A stretch of DNA of 64,000 nt. It comes from Cloacimonetes bacterium UBA5284. Lineage in GTDB: Bacteria; Cloacimonadota; Cloacimonadia; Cloacimonadales; Cloacimonadaceae. Every line of letters begins with the position of its first letter. Within the stretch, counting starts at the first letter, position 1. Under the pieces are notes generated by a model. It did not search any database and was not told the origin of the DNA. It worked only from the letters and a program-made list of their open reading frames with translations. Of the stretch, positions 18,344 to 27,800 are shown one piece after another. The DNA lies in assembly GCA_002410505.1 (NCBI GenBank), contig DHSO01000052.1:1-64000 (forward strand), written 5' to 3'. Made by a program: the position numbers and the translations under genes.

Positions 18344-19515
18344 ATTCCTACTTCCTTGAAGCCGATCACTTTCAGATATGTAAAAATGGATATCTTTCCT
18401 GCGGAGACACCTTTTACAGTATAAAGAACGATAATGGAATCATCTGTGTGTTGGCAGATGGCTTGGGCAGCGGAATCAAAGCCAGTGTGCTCTCCACTTT
18501 GACCACTACCATGGCAGCGGGCTTCATGTCCTCAAAAGTAGATATCAAAAGAGCAGCAGAGATCATATTGGAAACTTTGCCGGTATGTTCTTACAGGCAG
18601 ATTGGCTATAGCACTTTCACCATAATTGAAGCCAGTAACAGCGGACACATTAAGGTGATTGAACACGACAACCCTCCTTATATGCTTCTGAGGGCCGGGA
18701 AAAGCATCCCGGTGGAAAAGCAGGAAATCCCCATCAAGACATTCCGTAAAAGCCATTTATACTATTCAGAATTGGATCTCTTGCCCGGCGACAGAGTGGT
18801 TTACTTCTCTGATGGTGTAAGCCAATCCGGGATGGGTTTGCCACACCTGCCATTGGGCTGGTTGGAAAGCGGAGTGGAAAAATACTTGGAAAAGTTGCTG
18901 ATAGACAGCCCCGCAATATCTGCCAGTGATATCTCTCGTAGAGTGGCATACAAAGCCAGAGAGTATGACGGCAACAAAGCTGCCGACGATATCAGCTGTG
19001 CAGCCCTATATCTGCGCAACCCCCGCCGAACTATGCTGGTTACAGGGCCTCCCTACAAGAAGGAGCATGACAGCACTCTGGCAGATATGGTAAGCAATTT
19101 CGATGGCAAAAAGCTGGTATGTGGGGGCACTACTGCCGCGATCCTTTCACGGGAATTGAAAACTCCCATCAAAGTGAATCTGAAAGAGATAAAGTCTTCC
19201 TCCGAGGTACCACCCAGCGCGGAGATGAAGGGTTTTGATCTGGTTTGCGAGGGAACCATTACCCTATCTCGCTGTTTACGTGCTTTGCAAGAAGGCCAAG
19301 TGCCGGATAAGATGCCGGAGGACGCGGTAAAGCGATTGATAACAATCCTTTTGGAAAGTGATATTATAGAATGTGTGGTTGGCACCAAAATCAATGATGC
19401 CCATCAAGATCCCGCGCTTCCCAAAGATTTGGAGATCCGCCGAAACTTGATGAAGCAATTCTGCAAAGTATTGGAAAAGAAATATTTAAAATCCACAAGA
19501 ATAGTGTTTATATAG
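18340..19515 (+). CDS. SpoIIE-family (PP2C) serine phosphatase of the H2-sensing module
   Basis: The first 225 or so residues form a SpoIIE/RsbU-type phosphatase with the metal-binding segments CVLADGLGSGIKAS, ERVVYFSDG-like DRVVYFSDGVSQSG and KAADDISCAALYL. The remaining 165 residues (LVTGPPYKKEHDSTLADMV, KLVCGGTTAAILSREL, MKGFDLVCEGTITLS) form a conserved-looking domain I cannot name. The GTG start overlaps the sensory hydrogenase stop by four bases (GTGA). The likely role is to turn the hydrogenase/PAS signal into protein dephosphorylation; the target (anti-sigma antagonist or other) is not in the window. Confidence 0.85.
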   Translation: MNSYFLEADHFQICKNGYLSCGDTFYSIKNDNGIICVLADGLGSGIKASVLSTLTTTMAAGFMSSKVDIKRAAEIILETLPVCSYRQIGYSTFTIIEASNSGHIKVIEHDNPPYMLLRAGKSIPVEKQEIPIKTFRKSHLYYSELDLLPGDRVVYFSDGVSQSGMGLPHLPLGWLESGVEKYLEKLLIDSPAISASDISRRVAYKAREYDGNKAADDISCAALYLRNPRRTMLVTGPPYKKEHDSTLADMVSNFDGKKLVCGGTTAAILSRELKTPIKVNLKEIKSSSEVPPSAEMKGFDLVCEGTITLSRCLRALQEGQVPDKMPEDAVKRLITILLESDIIECVVGTKINDAHQDPALPKDLEIRRNLMKQFCKVLEKKYLKSTRIVFI

Positions 19516-19534
19516 TTTGAAAATCGGACAAGAA

Positions 19535-19951
19535 CTATCGGACAGTTGATTCTGGAAAGATAATACTTATCTCCCTCTGCGCGCTTTGCTGCGAATCAGA
19601 CGCGTGAGCGCCGTTATCCGTAATCCCTTCACCATACAATGCCCGTATGGTTCCCGCATTCCGCTTTGCAGGAATCACATCTCCCATTATCTCCCGCAAG
19701 AGATGAATGGCATTTTCCTTTTCCAGAAGCAAAGCGACAGTAGGTCCGGAGCGCATGAAGCTCTCCAACCCGGTATAGAAATCCTTCTGTAAATGTTCCG
19801 CGTAAAAGAGCCGGCATAGCTGAGTATCAAAGTGGACCAGCTTCATATCCAATATTCTGAAGCCGTGCTCTTCCAATATGCTGATGATGTGCCCGATATG
19901 CCGATGGTACACCGCGTTTGGTTTGATCAGAAAGAGGCTGCGCTCAATCAT
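19535..19951 (-). CDS. ndk: Nucleoside diphosphate kinase
   Basis: NDK equilibrates NTP pools through a phosphohistidine. The 138 residues begin ERSLFLIKPNAV, contain FMRSGPTVALLLEKENAI and RNAGTIRALYG, and carry the active-site segment NGAHASDS with the catalytic His. The length is normal. It shares a four-base overlap with the small unknown gene upstream and faces the hydrogenase operon tail to tail with only 19 bases between. Confidence 0.95.
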   Translation of the reverse strand: MIERSLFLIKPNAVYHRHIGHIISILEEHGFRILDMKLVHFDTQLCRLFYAEHLQKDFYTGLESFMRSGPTVALLLEKENAIHLLREIMGDVIPAKRNAGTIRALYGEGITDNGAHASDSQQSAQREISIIFPESTVR

Positions 19952-20271
19952 CTCTTTACGTAAATAGTCTCGATATAATCCAGGGCTGCTACTTTGATGG
20001 AGATGTCGCGGCTCAAAACCCTGCTCATTTTGATCTTATGGAGCAGGATCTCGGTCCAGATTTCATACACTTCGCCAGCTTTGAATTCCTGACCGGTATA
20101 GAGCTTCAGCATGTCCGGATAAAAATCATCACGATCGGAATCGACCCGGGCGATAACAAGCTTTTGGGTGTCTGAGCAGAGGTCATATTCTTTATACCTG
20201 ATGTCGATCACGGCATAGCCAAGCTTCAAGAGATTTTCAAAATTGATCTGTAATTCAACGTTGTTCAGCAT
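19948..20271 (-). CDS. Small protein of unknown function, co-transcribed with ndk
   Basis: I do not recognise this 107-residue protein. It is charged, soluble and predicted mixed alpha/beta (YAVIDIRYKEYDL, KLVIARVDSDRDDFY, IKVAALDYIETIYVKR), with a single cysteine and no membrane segment. The ATG overlaps ndk at its 3' end by four bases, which argues that it is a real gene. It is transcribed divergently from uvrB. Confidence 0.6.
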   Translation of the reverse strand: MLNNVELQINFENLLKLGYAVIDIRYKEYDLCSDTQKLVIARVDSDRDDFYPDMLKLYTGQEFKAGEVYEIWTEILLHKIKMSRVLSRDISIKVAALDYIETIYVKR

Positions 20272-20396
20272 ATTCGGAACTCCCGATTTTAATTTTCTCG
20301 ACAGATTTGCATCTGCTTGATTTCTTGGTATCCAAACTGAAATTCTTCCTTATTACGTCAAGTAGAATTTCAGAATAAATGCTCAAAGGAGCCAGG

Positions 20397-22430
20397 ATGT
20401 CCTCTTTCCGGATGATTAGTGATTACGCCCCCGCCGGGGATCAACCTCAAGCCATCGATGAGCTGGTGAGCGGCATACAAAATGGTAAACAGTTCCAGGT
20501 GCTTTTGGGAGTGACAGGCAGCGGAAAAACCTTCACGATCGCCAATGTAATCCAGAAATTGAACCGCCCCACTCTGGTGCTTTCTCACAATAAAACCCTG
20601 GCAGCTCAGCTATATGGCGAATTGAAACAACTGTTTCCGGATAACGCTGTGGAATATTTTATCTCCTATTACGATTACTATCAGCCTGAAGCCTATATAC
20701 CGGGTAAAGACATCTATATCGAAAAGGATTCGGATATCAATTCCGAGATCGAAAAGCTGCGTCTGCGCGCAACCATGAGCCTGATGGAACGACGGGATGT
20801 GATCATCGTTGCCTCGGTTTCCTGCATATATGGACTGGGGGTTCCCGAAGAATACCGGGAAGCTCTCATCCGCCTGAAACGAGGTATGCACATGGAGCGG
20901 GATGAACTTTTAAAGAAGCTTATCACTGCCCACTACTCCCGCAATGACATCGCTTTTGAGCGCGGTGCCTTCCGGGTTCGCGGAGATACGGTGGATATCT
21001 ATCCCGCATATCTGGAACACTGTCTACGCGTGGAATTCTTTGGCGATGAAATTGTGAATCTGGAAAAGCTGCATCCCATATCTTATAAAAGCCTAGGCGC
21101 TGTGGATGAATATCCGGTGTATCCTGCCATCCATTTTATCATGAATGAAGAAAAAATGGCAGGCGCTTTACACTCTATCGAAGCCGAGATGAATCAACGG
21201 GTACAATACTATCTGGACAATCAACGCTATGTGGAAGCAGATCGCCTCAAACAACGCACAATGTTCGATATCGAGATGCTGAGAGAACTGGGCTTTTGCA
21301 GTGGCATAGAAAACTACAGTCGTCACCTCACCGGTGCTGCGCCGGGCGAGCCTCCAAATTGCCTTTTAGACTACTTCCCCGATGATTTCCTGTTCGTAAT
21401 CGACGAATCCCATGTGAGCATCCCGCAGGTTCATGGTATGTACGGCGGAGATTTTACCCGTAAAAAGAACCTCGTAGAGTACGGCTTCAGATTACCTTCC
21501 GCTTTTGACAACCGACCTCTTCGCTTCGAAGAATTCGAAGAATATCTGCACAATGTGATCTTTGTGTCTGCCACACCTGCAGATTATGAATTGCAAAAGA
21601 CCGGTGGCGAGATCGTGGAACAAGTGATCCGCCCCACTGGTCTCACCGATCCGGAGATCGAGGTCAAACCTATCAAAAATCAGGTTGACGATCTCATCGC
21701 GCAAGCCAAAGATCGAGTGGCAAAAGGGCACAAGGTTTTGGTGATGACCCTCACCAAACGCATGGCAGAGGATCTCAGTACCTATCTGAATAAAGCCGGA
21801 ATCCGCAGCAAATATCTTCACAGCGACATCGACAGCATTGGCAGGGCAAAACTCATTCGAGAGTTGAGGTTGGGAGAATTTGACGTGCTGGTAGGCGTGA
21901 ACCTGCTTCGCGAAGGGCTTGATCTACCGGAAGTATCTTTAGTAGCCATTCTCGACGCGGATAAGACCGGTTTCCTTCGCTCCGCCCGATCCTTGATCCA
22001 GATTTCCGGTAGAGCCGCTCGAAACGTTGAAGGTAAAGTAGTATTTTATGCTGATGTAATCACTGATGCCATGCAGCATACTATCGACGAAACCAACCGG
22101 CGTCGAAAAAAGCAACTGGGCTTTAATGTGACTCACAATATCACCCCCACCACGATTATGAAAACAGTAGAGCAAATCATGCAATCCACCGCCATCGCCG
22201 AAGGTTACGAAAAGAAAGAAGAAGATGTGCAGCCTCAAAAAGAGGAATTTCAAGAATACCTCAATCTGGATTCCGTGTCCAAGGTACTGGAGCTATTGAA
22301 AAAAGAAATGCAAAAGGCCGCAGCTAATCTGGATTTTGAACGTGCAGCAGAATTAAGAGACAGGATCTGGGAGATGGAAAACTATAGTAAAACTCCCGAG
22401 AAGGAAAATCTGAATCCAGCTGACAGCTAG
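20397..22430 (+). CDS. uvrB: Excinuclease ABC subunit UvrB
   Basis: UvrB is the damage-verifying helicase-like subunit of nucleotide excision repair. The 677 residues include DYAPAGDQPQAI at the N-terminus, Walker A LLGVTGSGKTF, the beta-hairpin YYDYYQPEAYIP that clamps DNA, VIDESHVSIPQ (DEXH) and the helicase motif ISGRAARN. A C-terminal UVR segment (about 630-665, LELLKKEMQKAAANLDFERAAELRD) binds UvrA/UvrC. ATG 20397 follows AAAGGAG at optimal distance; an in-frame ATG at 20379 lies before that site and was rejected. The length matches E. coli UvrB (673). Confidence 0.97.
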   Translation: MSSFRMISDYAPAGDQPQAIDELVSGIQNGKQFQVLLGVTGSGKTFTIANVIQKLNRPTLVLSHNKTLAAQLYGELKQLFPDNAVEYFISYYDYYQPEAYIPGKDIYIEKDSDINSEIEKLRLRATMSLMERRDVIIVASVSCIYGLGVPEEYREALIRLKRGMHMERDELLKKLITAHYSRNDIAFERGAFRVRGDTVDIYPAYLEHCLRVEFFGDEIVNLEKLHPISYKSLGAVDEYPVYPAIHFIMNEEKMAGALHSIEAEMNQRVQYYLDNQRYVEADRLKQRTMFDIEMLRELGFCSGIENYSRHLTGAAPGEPPNCLLDYFPDDFLFVIDESHVSIPQVHGMYGGDFTRKKNLVEYGFRLPSAFDNRPLRFEEFEEYLHNVIFVSATPADYELQKTGGEIVEQVIRPTGLTDPEIEVKPIKNQVDDLIAQAKDRVAKGHKVLVMTLTKRMAEDLSTYLNKAGIRSKYLHSDIDSIGRAKLIRELRLGEFDVLVGVNLLREGLDLPEVSLVAILDADKTGFLRSARSLIQISGRAARNVEGKVVFYADVITDAMQHTIDETNRRRKKQLGFNVTHNITPTTIMKTVEQIMQSTAIAEGYEKKEEDVQPQKEEFQEYLNLDSVSKVLELLKKEMQKAAANLDFERAAELRDRIWEMENYSKTPEKENLNPADS

Positions 22431-22561
22431 CCTCTTTCTGAATAGCAGGTTGCGATAAGACTGATCCCGAGCAACATTCTGCCATTGTCAATATATGCCT
22501 CACACTCAAACAGCCACCGCGGAGGACTATGCCTTATCCCGTGCCCAGTCCAATATGGACA

Positions 22562-22594
22562 GAAAAAGAAAGGCAGAACCGAAGCTCCGCCTTT
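22562..22594 (-). terminator. Rho-independent terminator of the HU gene
   Basis: On the minus strand, a stem of nine pairs with one mismatch (22586-22594 with 22569-22577, loop CTTCGGT-like) is followed by TTTCTTTTTCT. It lies 28 bases after the HU stop codon. Confidence 0.75.
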
Positions 22595-22621
22595 CCTTAC
22601 TAGTTGTCAAAATGCTAAGTA

Positions 22622-22897
22622 TTACTTTTTGACAGCGTCTTTCAGTTTTTTACCCGCTTTGAAAACAGGAACTTTGCGTGCCGGAATCTTCAAAGGAGCT
22701 TTGGTTTTGGGATTGATACCTTTACGAGCTTTGCGGTGTGCAACGCTGAAAGAACCAAAACCAACCAGTGAAACCTTTCCGCCCTTCTTAAGGGTCATGG
22801 TGATTCCTTCAAGAACGGATGCGAGAGCAAGGCCGGCAACTTTTTGGGTTACGCCGGCGTCGGACGCGATCTTTTTTACTAATTCATCTCTGCTCAT
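22622..22897 (-). CDS. hup: Histone-like DNA-binding protein HU
   Basis: This is a nucleoid-associated HU/IHF-family protein of 91 residues. It has the family pattern MSRDELVKKIASDAGVTQKVA, GKVSLVGFGSFSVAHRKARKG and NPKTKAPLKIPARKVPVFKAGKKLKDAV, including the DNA-wedging proline in the beta arm. The start is ATG at 22897, preceded by AGGAGG; a longer upstream reading frame is not supported. It stands alone with its own promoter-like TTGACA and a terminator. Confidence 0.97.
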   Translation of the reverse strand: MSRDELVKKIASDAGVTQKVAGLALASVLEGITMTLKKGGKVSLVGFGSFSVAHRKARKGINPKTKAPLKIPARKVPVFKAGKKLKDAVKK

Positions 22898-22969
22898 TTT
22901 ACCTCCTCTTGTAGTTTGGATAAGCGTTAGAGATATTTCAAAGTATAGAGAATGCGATCTTGGAAATTC

Positions 22970-22975
22970 TGTCAA
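22970..22975 (-). promoter_or_regulatory. Putative -35 hexamer TTGACA of the HU gene
   Basis: TTGACA on the minus strand is followed downstream by TATACT (22947-22942), though at a 22-base spacing that is longer than usual. Confidence 0.35.
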
Positions 22976-23138
22976 CCAAAAAAATCCGTTTGTAGCCTTG
23001 ATTTCAGGCATTTTGGCCCATATCAACAGGTGCGAATGATGTTATAGTATTATACGGCAGCCAGTTAGCCCATGTTTAAAATTATGCACAAATATCCCTA
23101 TTTTTTTTTATGTCAAGGCTCTAGCTCATATTTTTAGG

Positions 23139-23166
23139 TTGACAAAATAGGCTGATATCAGATGAT
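23139..23166 (+). promoter_or_regulatory. Putative promoter of the TPR lipoprotein gene
   Basis: TTGACA at 23139-23144, 16-base spacer, GATGAT at 23161-23166 (4/6 to the -10 consensus). The start codon follows 28 bases later. Confidence 0.4.
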
Positions 23167-23194
23167 GCGCATAGATTAAAAACTGGAGGATTTA

Positions 23195-24376
23195 ATGCTG
23201 AATCACAGATTTCTCGCTCTTGTCGCACTGATGGTGTTGATAATCCTGAGCGCTTGCTCCTCAAATAAACAAATAGAAGTGGAACCTGAGCCGCAAAGAG
23301 ACCCGCTCGCGCTGGCGCGTGAAGCAGCCCTTGAAGGTTCAGATAACTATGATAGCGGGATGTTTGAAGCTGCTATAATGTCATTTGAAGAAGCGATCGC
23401 CCTCTTCTCTGAAGCCGCCCCCACAGCAGCTCCCGGCGATTCCATCGCTTACAACCTGGAAAGTATGCAGCTCAATATTGCCAAAACGCATGTGGATCTC
23501 GCATACGAAAGCATCGAAGCCAGCATATTCACTGAAGCCATCCAACACTATGAAACTGCGTTAAATATCTACAAAAACCACACCCCGGTACGCATCAGTC
23601 AGGATGAGTTGGACGAATATGTGAAAGGCGCGTTAAACAATCTAGCCATCGCATCAAAAAGCTCCTACGATTTTGAAGCTGCGCTTACTTACTACGACCA
23701 GCTTTTGGAAATGGAACCCAATAATGCCGACGTCTTAAATGCAAAGTTCTTTGTCCTGAAAGATGACATCAAGGACAACGCGCGCGCGTTCCAAGTTCTG
23801 GAAGACTACGCGACTGTATCCAATGACGCCGCAGCATACATCATGCTTGCCGAAGGTTACGCTCAATCCGGGGATATCAGCCAGGCCGAGAAAGCCTATC
23901 TGAAAGCAGAGACTTTGCGTTCCGATGCCGATATGTTTACCCGCATTGCAAATTTCTACAGGGCCAACAGCCAGTGGGAAAAAGCCAATATATATCTGGA
24001 GAAATTGGCAGCCACCCAACCGGAAGCTTCGATTTTGGCAGTGGTCTACTCTCAGATCGGTCAGAATTACAATAAATTGAACAACCGTAGCAAGATGATC
24101 GAGTATCTGGAAAAATCCGTGAACATCAATCCGGATCCCAGAATTGCTCTTTCGATAGCCGGGCACTACAACGGCGTAAAAAGCTGGAGCAAAGTAATAC
24201 AATACAGCACAATCGTTCTCAGCGCTGAACCCAACAATTCCGACGCCCGCATCTTGCGCGGTGTAGCCTACTATCAGCAAAAGAATTATACTGCCGCGAA
24301 AGCCGACTTGGAAAGACTCACCTCCGATCCCAAATACGGAAACCAAGCCCAGGCCATATTAAAAGCGATAAAGTAA
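23195..24376 (+). CDS. TPR-repeat lipoprotein
   Basis: This 393-residue lipoprotein has a signal peptide ending in LSAC (lipidated Cys21). It is followed by TPR-like helical pairs over almost its whole length, for example YDQLLEMEPNNADVLNAKF, AEGYAQSGDISQAEKAYLKA and LRGVAYYQQKNYTAAKADLE. CTGGAGG lies just before the ATG. A strong terminator follows its stop at 24393-24427, so it appears to be monocistronic. Such proteins usually scaffold envelope complexes (BamD- or secretin-pilotin-like), but nothing here identifies a partner. Confidence 0.75.
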   Translation: MLNHRFLALVALMVLIILSACSSNKQIEVEPEPQRDPLALAREAALEGSDNYDSGMFEAAIMSFEEAIALFSEAAPTAAPGDSIAYNLESMQLNIAKTHVDLAYESIEASIFTEAIQHYETALNIYKNHTPVRISQDELDEYVKGALNNLAIASKSSYDFEAALTYYDQLLEMEPNNADVLNAKFFVLKDDIKDNARAFQVLEDYATVSNDAAAYIMLAEGYAQSGDISQAEKAYLKAETLRSDADMFTRIANFYRANSQWEKANIYLEKLAATQPEASILAVVYSQIGQNYNKLNNRSKMIEYLEKSVNINPDPRIALSIAGHYNGVKSWSKVIQYSTIVLSAEPNNSDARILRGVAYYQQKNYTAAKADLERLTSDPKYGNQAQAILKAIK

Positions 24377-24392
24377 ATAACCTATTATCAGG

Positions 24393-24427
24393 GCGGGCGG
24401 AATGCGATTTTCGTCCGCCGCTTTTTT
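24393..24427 (+). terminator. Rho-independent terminator after the TPR lipoprotein
   Basis: GGCGGA (24396-24401) pairs with TCCGCC (24414-24419), flanked by further G/C pairs and followed by CTTTTTT. The T-run ends four bases before the umuD start codon. Confidence 0.8.
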
Positions 24428-24430
24428 ACG

Positions 24431-24877
24431 ATGAATAAACTGAAGACCGACGGCTCCATAAAAGCTGTATATAAATACAGTGAAGGCAAAAAAATATCGC
24501 GACCGATTGTAGGCGCAATCGTACCGGCCGGGTTCCCTTCTCCTGCGCAGGACTACATAGAAGGCATGCTGGACATATCGGAGCATCTCATCCGCCATCC
24601 ATCATCCACATTCTTCATGTACGCGGATGGCTATTCGATGATTGGCGCGGGAATTCAGCCCGGAGACCTTTTGATCGTCGACCGAGCCATTGAAGCCAAA
24701 TCCAATAAAATCATAATAGCGATAGTGGATAACGAACTTACCTTGAAGAGGTTGCGGATAGAGGACGGACAATATTGGTTAGTACCCGAAAATGAGGAAT
24801 TCGAACCCATTCGCATCCATGAGGAGATGGATTTCATCGTTTGGGGAGTAGTTACTTTTGTAATCCACCAACTTTGA
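24431..24877 (+). CDS. umuD: UmuD-like self-cleaving S24 peptidase
   Basis: UmuD is the SOS-induced partner of translesion polymerase UmuC, activated by RecA-stimulated self-cleavage. The 148 residues match it closely: cleavage site PAGFPSPAQDYIEG (Ala33-Gly34), nucleophile in MYADGYSMIGAG (Ser69) and general base in LTLKRL (Lys106). No LexA-type DNA-binding head is present, which separates it from LexA. Odd points: there is no umuC beside it, the ATG sits four bases after the previous terminator with no visible ribosome-binding site, and the gene overlaps a large surface-protein gene by one base. No other in-frame start gives a better context. Confidence 0.85.
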   Translation: MNKLKTDGSIKAVYKYSEGKKISRPIVGAIVPAGFPSPAQDYIEGMLDISEHLIRHPSSTFFMYADGYSMIGAGIQPGDLLIVDRAIEAKSNKIIIAIVDNELTLKRLRIEDGQYWLVPENEEFEPIRIHEEMDFIVWGVVTFVIHQL

Positions 24878-27800
24878 TGATACGCGCCGTATATCTCTGC
24901 ATCCTGCTATTCGCGCTTTTCTTCACATCACTTTATGCCTCCGACTTCGCATTTCAAGAAAATGTCCGGCTGATTCCCGAACAAGACACCTACGATCTCA
25001 CACATTCCCACATCGTATCGCTATCAGAAAAAGTAAGCGGAGATTCACTGATCTACATCAAGGATGTGGACTATGCCTTTGATTATAAAGCCGGCAAGCT
25101 AATTCTGCTGAAGCACATCACTAGCCCGGTCCTATCGGTCTCTTATCTTATAATCCCTCCGCAGCTGGCATCACAACGCAGTCTCTACGAGCGAATCGCG
25201 ATCACGGACAGCCTGGATATCGTCCACCGGCAAAGCACCCGGGATTGGTTTTCGGATAGCAGTAGATTGGACATCAGCGGTAGCAAGACCTTCTCTCTCA
25301 GCTTTTCCGAAACCGGAGATACAGACCTGTTGCAATCTTTGTATGTAAACCTCAGCGGCGAGATATCAAAAGATGTACGGATAAACGCTCAGCTATCTGA
25401 CAGTCAAAGCAAACTGAGTCCAGAAGGTGACAGCAAGGAACTCTCCAGCCTGGATCAAGTATTTGTGAGAGTATATGGAAAAAAGTGGGAACTGGGAATG
25501 GGAGATCTGGATCTGCAGTATGACAACAGTCGCTATCTGAATTATCAAACCAAGCTGGAAGGGATATCCGCCTCATACACAGCAGAGCACGAAGTTTTTG
25601 CTGCATTCAGTGCTGCCAGCGGGAAAAGAGCTTTCATGCAGATCAGTATTATTGATGGAAAACAGGGGCCATATTATCTGACGGCAAATTCAAGTCAACG
25701 CAGCTTCATCGTGATTGCGGGCACCGAACAGATCTATCTGGACGGCAAGCTGATGGAGCGTGGAAGTGATTACTACATAGATTATAGCGACGGATCGGTG
25801 ATGTTTCGCCGCACTGTAAGCTCCCTGAATTCAGTGAACGCCTGGTTCGAATATTCCGATGAAAACTACAAGCAGTCCAACTACTACAGCAGTTCAAAGC
25901 TAAACCTCCTACCCGGCCTCAGCATCAGCCATCACATGATCCATCAGGTAGATGCCAAAAATCATCCCCTGTTGTTTATTTTCAGTCCCGCAGATCTGGA
26001 CAGTCTTGCCGCCGCGGGGGATGATATGGTACTCGCGGATGGAGTAATGGAAAGCGAGCCCGGAAGCGGTAATTACAAGCTGTTGTTCGACGATATGGGT
26101 ATGGCATATTATGAATACGCACCGGGAGATTCCAGTGCCATTTACAACATTGTTTTTAGCTTTATGGGGGCAGGAAATGGCGACTATGAGGAATACTCGG
26201 TGGGTAGGTTCAGATATGTGGGCATGGGCCTGGGTTCCTGGCAAGCAGTCAAAACCATCATTGCGCCGGCTACTCGCAGCAATATGGAACTAAGCCTGGA
26301 TTACAGCGGCACTTTCTTGAAAAGCGGAATTGACGCTCTATACAGCTTTAACGATGCCAATACGCTTTCTTCCCACGATGATAAGGACAATTCTGCCGGG
26401 ATTGTATCTATTTGGATGGCTTTGGCAGATAGGGATCAACCTTTCAAGGCCAAGATCGATGCCAGCCACAGATTTGCCAATACCTACAGATTTGGCAGTG
26501 ACGGAGCGCCCGAACACGATTTTGCCGCCTTGGCAGATAGTGACAGCCTCCGGATGAGCAATGTAGATCTCACTTTATCATATGCGGGATCCTTGTTCAA
26601 ACCGGAGTTGTTACTGCGCTATCGGGATATCAGCACTCGCTACATCCAGCGGGCCATTCGTTTTTCGTCAGACAGTGCGGCCCGGTCTTTGTTGCCATAC
26701 CTGAGATTACGCAATACGATATCCGATCAGGAAGGCAAACAAAGCAGCCTACTGATGTACCACAATGCCGAATTGGGCTGGCAATATGGTATGTTTGGTC
26801 TCAATTTTTCCGGGTTGTATTCCAGTCTGGAAGAAGACAATAGCACTCTACCGGGCACCAGATTGATCCGATGGCAACCAGGATTTGACATAAAAAGCAA
26901 AAGCCAATTGACCACAGTATCCTATACTGAGGACAGAAACAGCATCAAAACCACAGCTTGGAAGGAGATTAATTCTCAACAGACCTATATGCTGAAACAC
27001 AGCAGCAATTTCGATAAGCACAGATTGGATATGGATTTCAGCCACCGCATCATTCACAACCGGACCAGCGATAGCAATCCCAAAAGCAATTACGATCTTT
27101 TTTCCTACCACTCCAGCCACAATCTACTGAAAGGTGCTTTCAACCTCTTTGGCAACTATCAATTGAATCAAACTGAGTTTTATCCCAAAATCCGTGAGTT
27201 GGTCTGGGTGGGACAGAGTCAGGGCATATACGACAGCACGGGAGTAGTGGTTAACGACGGTGAATATATCTACGAATACATCACCTCTCCCACGGGAAGC
27301 CTGTCTTCGGAGATATCCGCCACCGCGGGTTTGTATATTAAACCCGGCTTGTATCTCAGCGCTCCGGTCTGGCAAAGAATTCACAGCGACATCACCCTAA
27401 ACGCCAATGAGCAACGCGCCCAGGGAGCAAAATGGCAGAGCTATCTCTTGTTGCCACAATACTCATACAACAATAATACTATGTATGGCCGTAGGGCGTT
27501 ACTACAAAACTTTTGGCTGGATATCTACCGCGGGCGGGTGTTGGCATATCTTAGTCTGGAGCGCAATCGCAGCCTGGATCATCGTTATCAGGAGGATGAG
27601 AAAACTAGTGAAAGTCTCGAACAGCTCCAGTTTGATTTCCGGAATTTTTACGCTGTAAACACTCGCTTCGTGCTGGCTCACCAACAGCAAAGTGAGAGCC
27701 GTTACTCCTCCGAAATCGATCTTTTAAAAGCCTCTGTATTGATGGAGAAAATCCTGAATCCCCAAAACACGATACAGGTGGAAGGGGGATTTGAAACAGA

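Noticed and set aside
24431..24877. LexA repressor
   Set aside because: There is no winged-helix DNA-binding head, and the cleavage-site context AGFPSPAQDYIE is that of UmuD.
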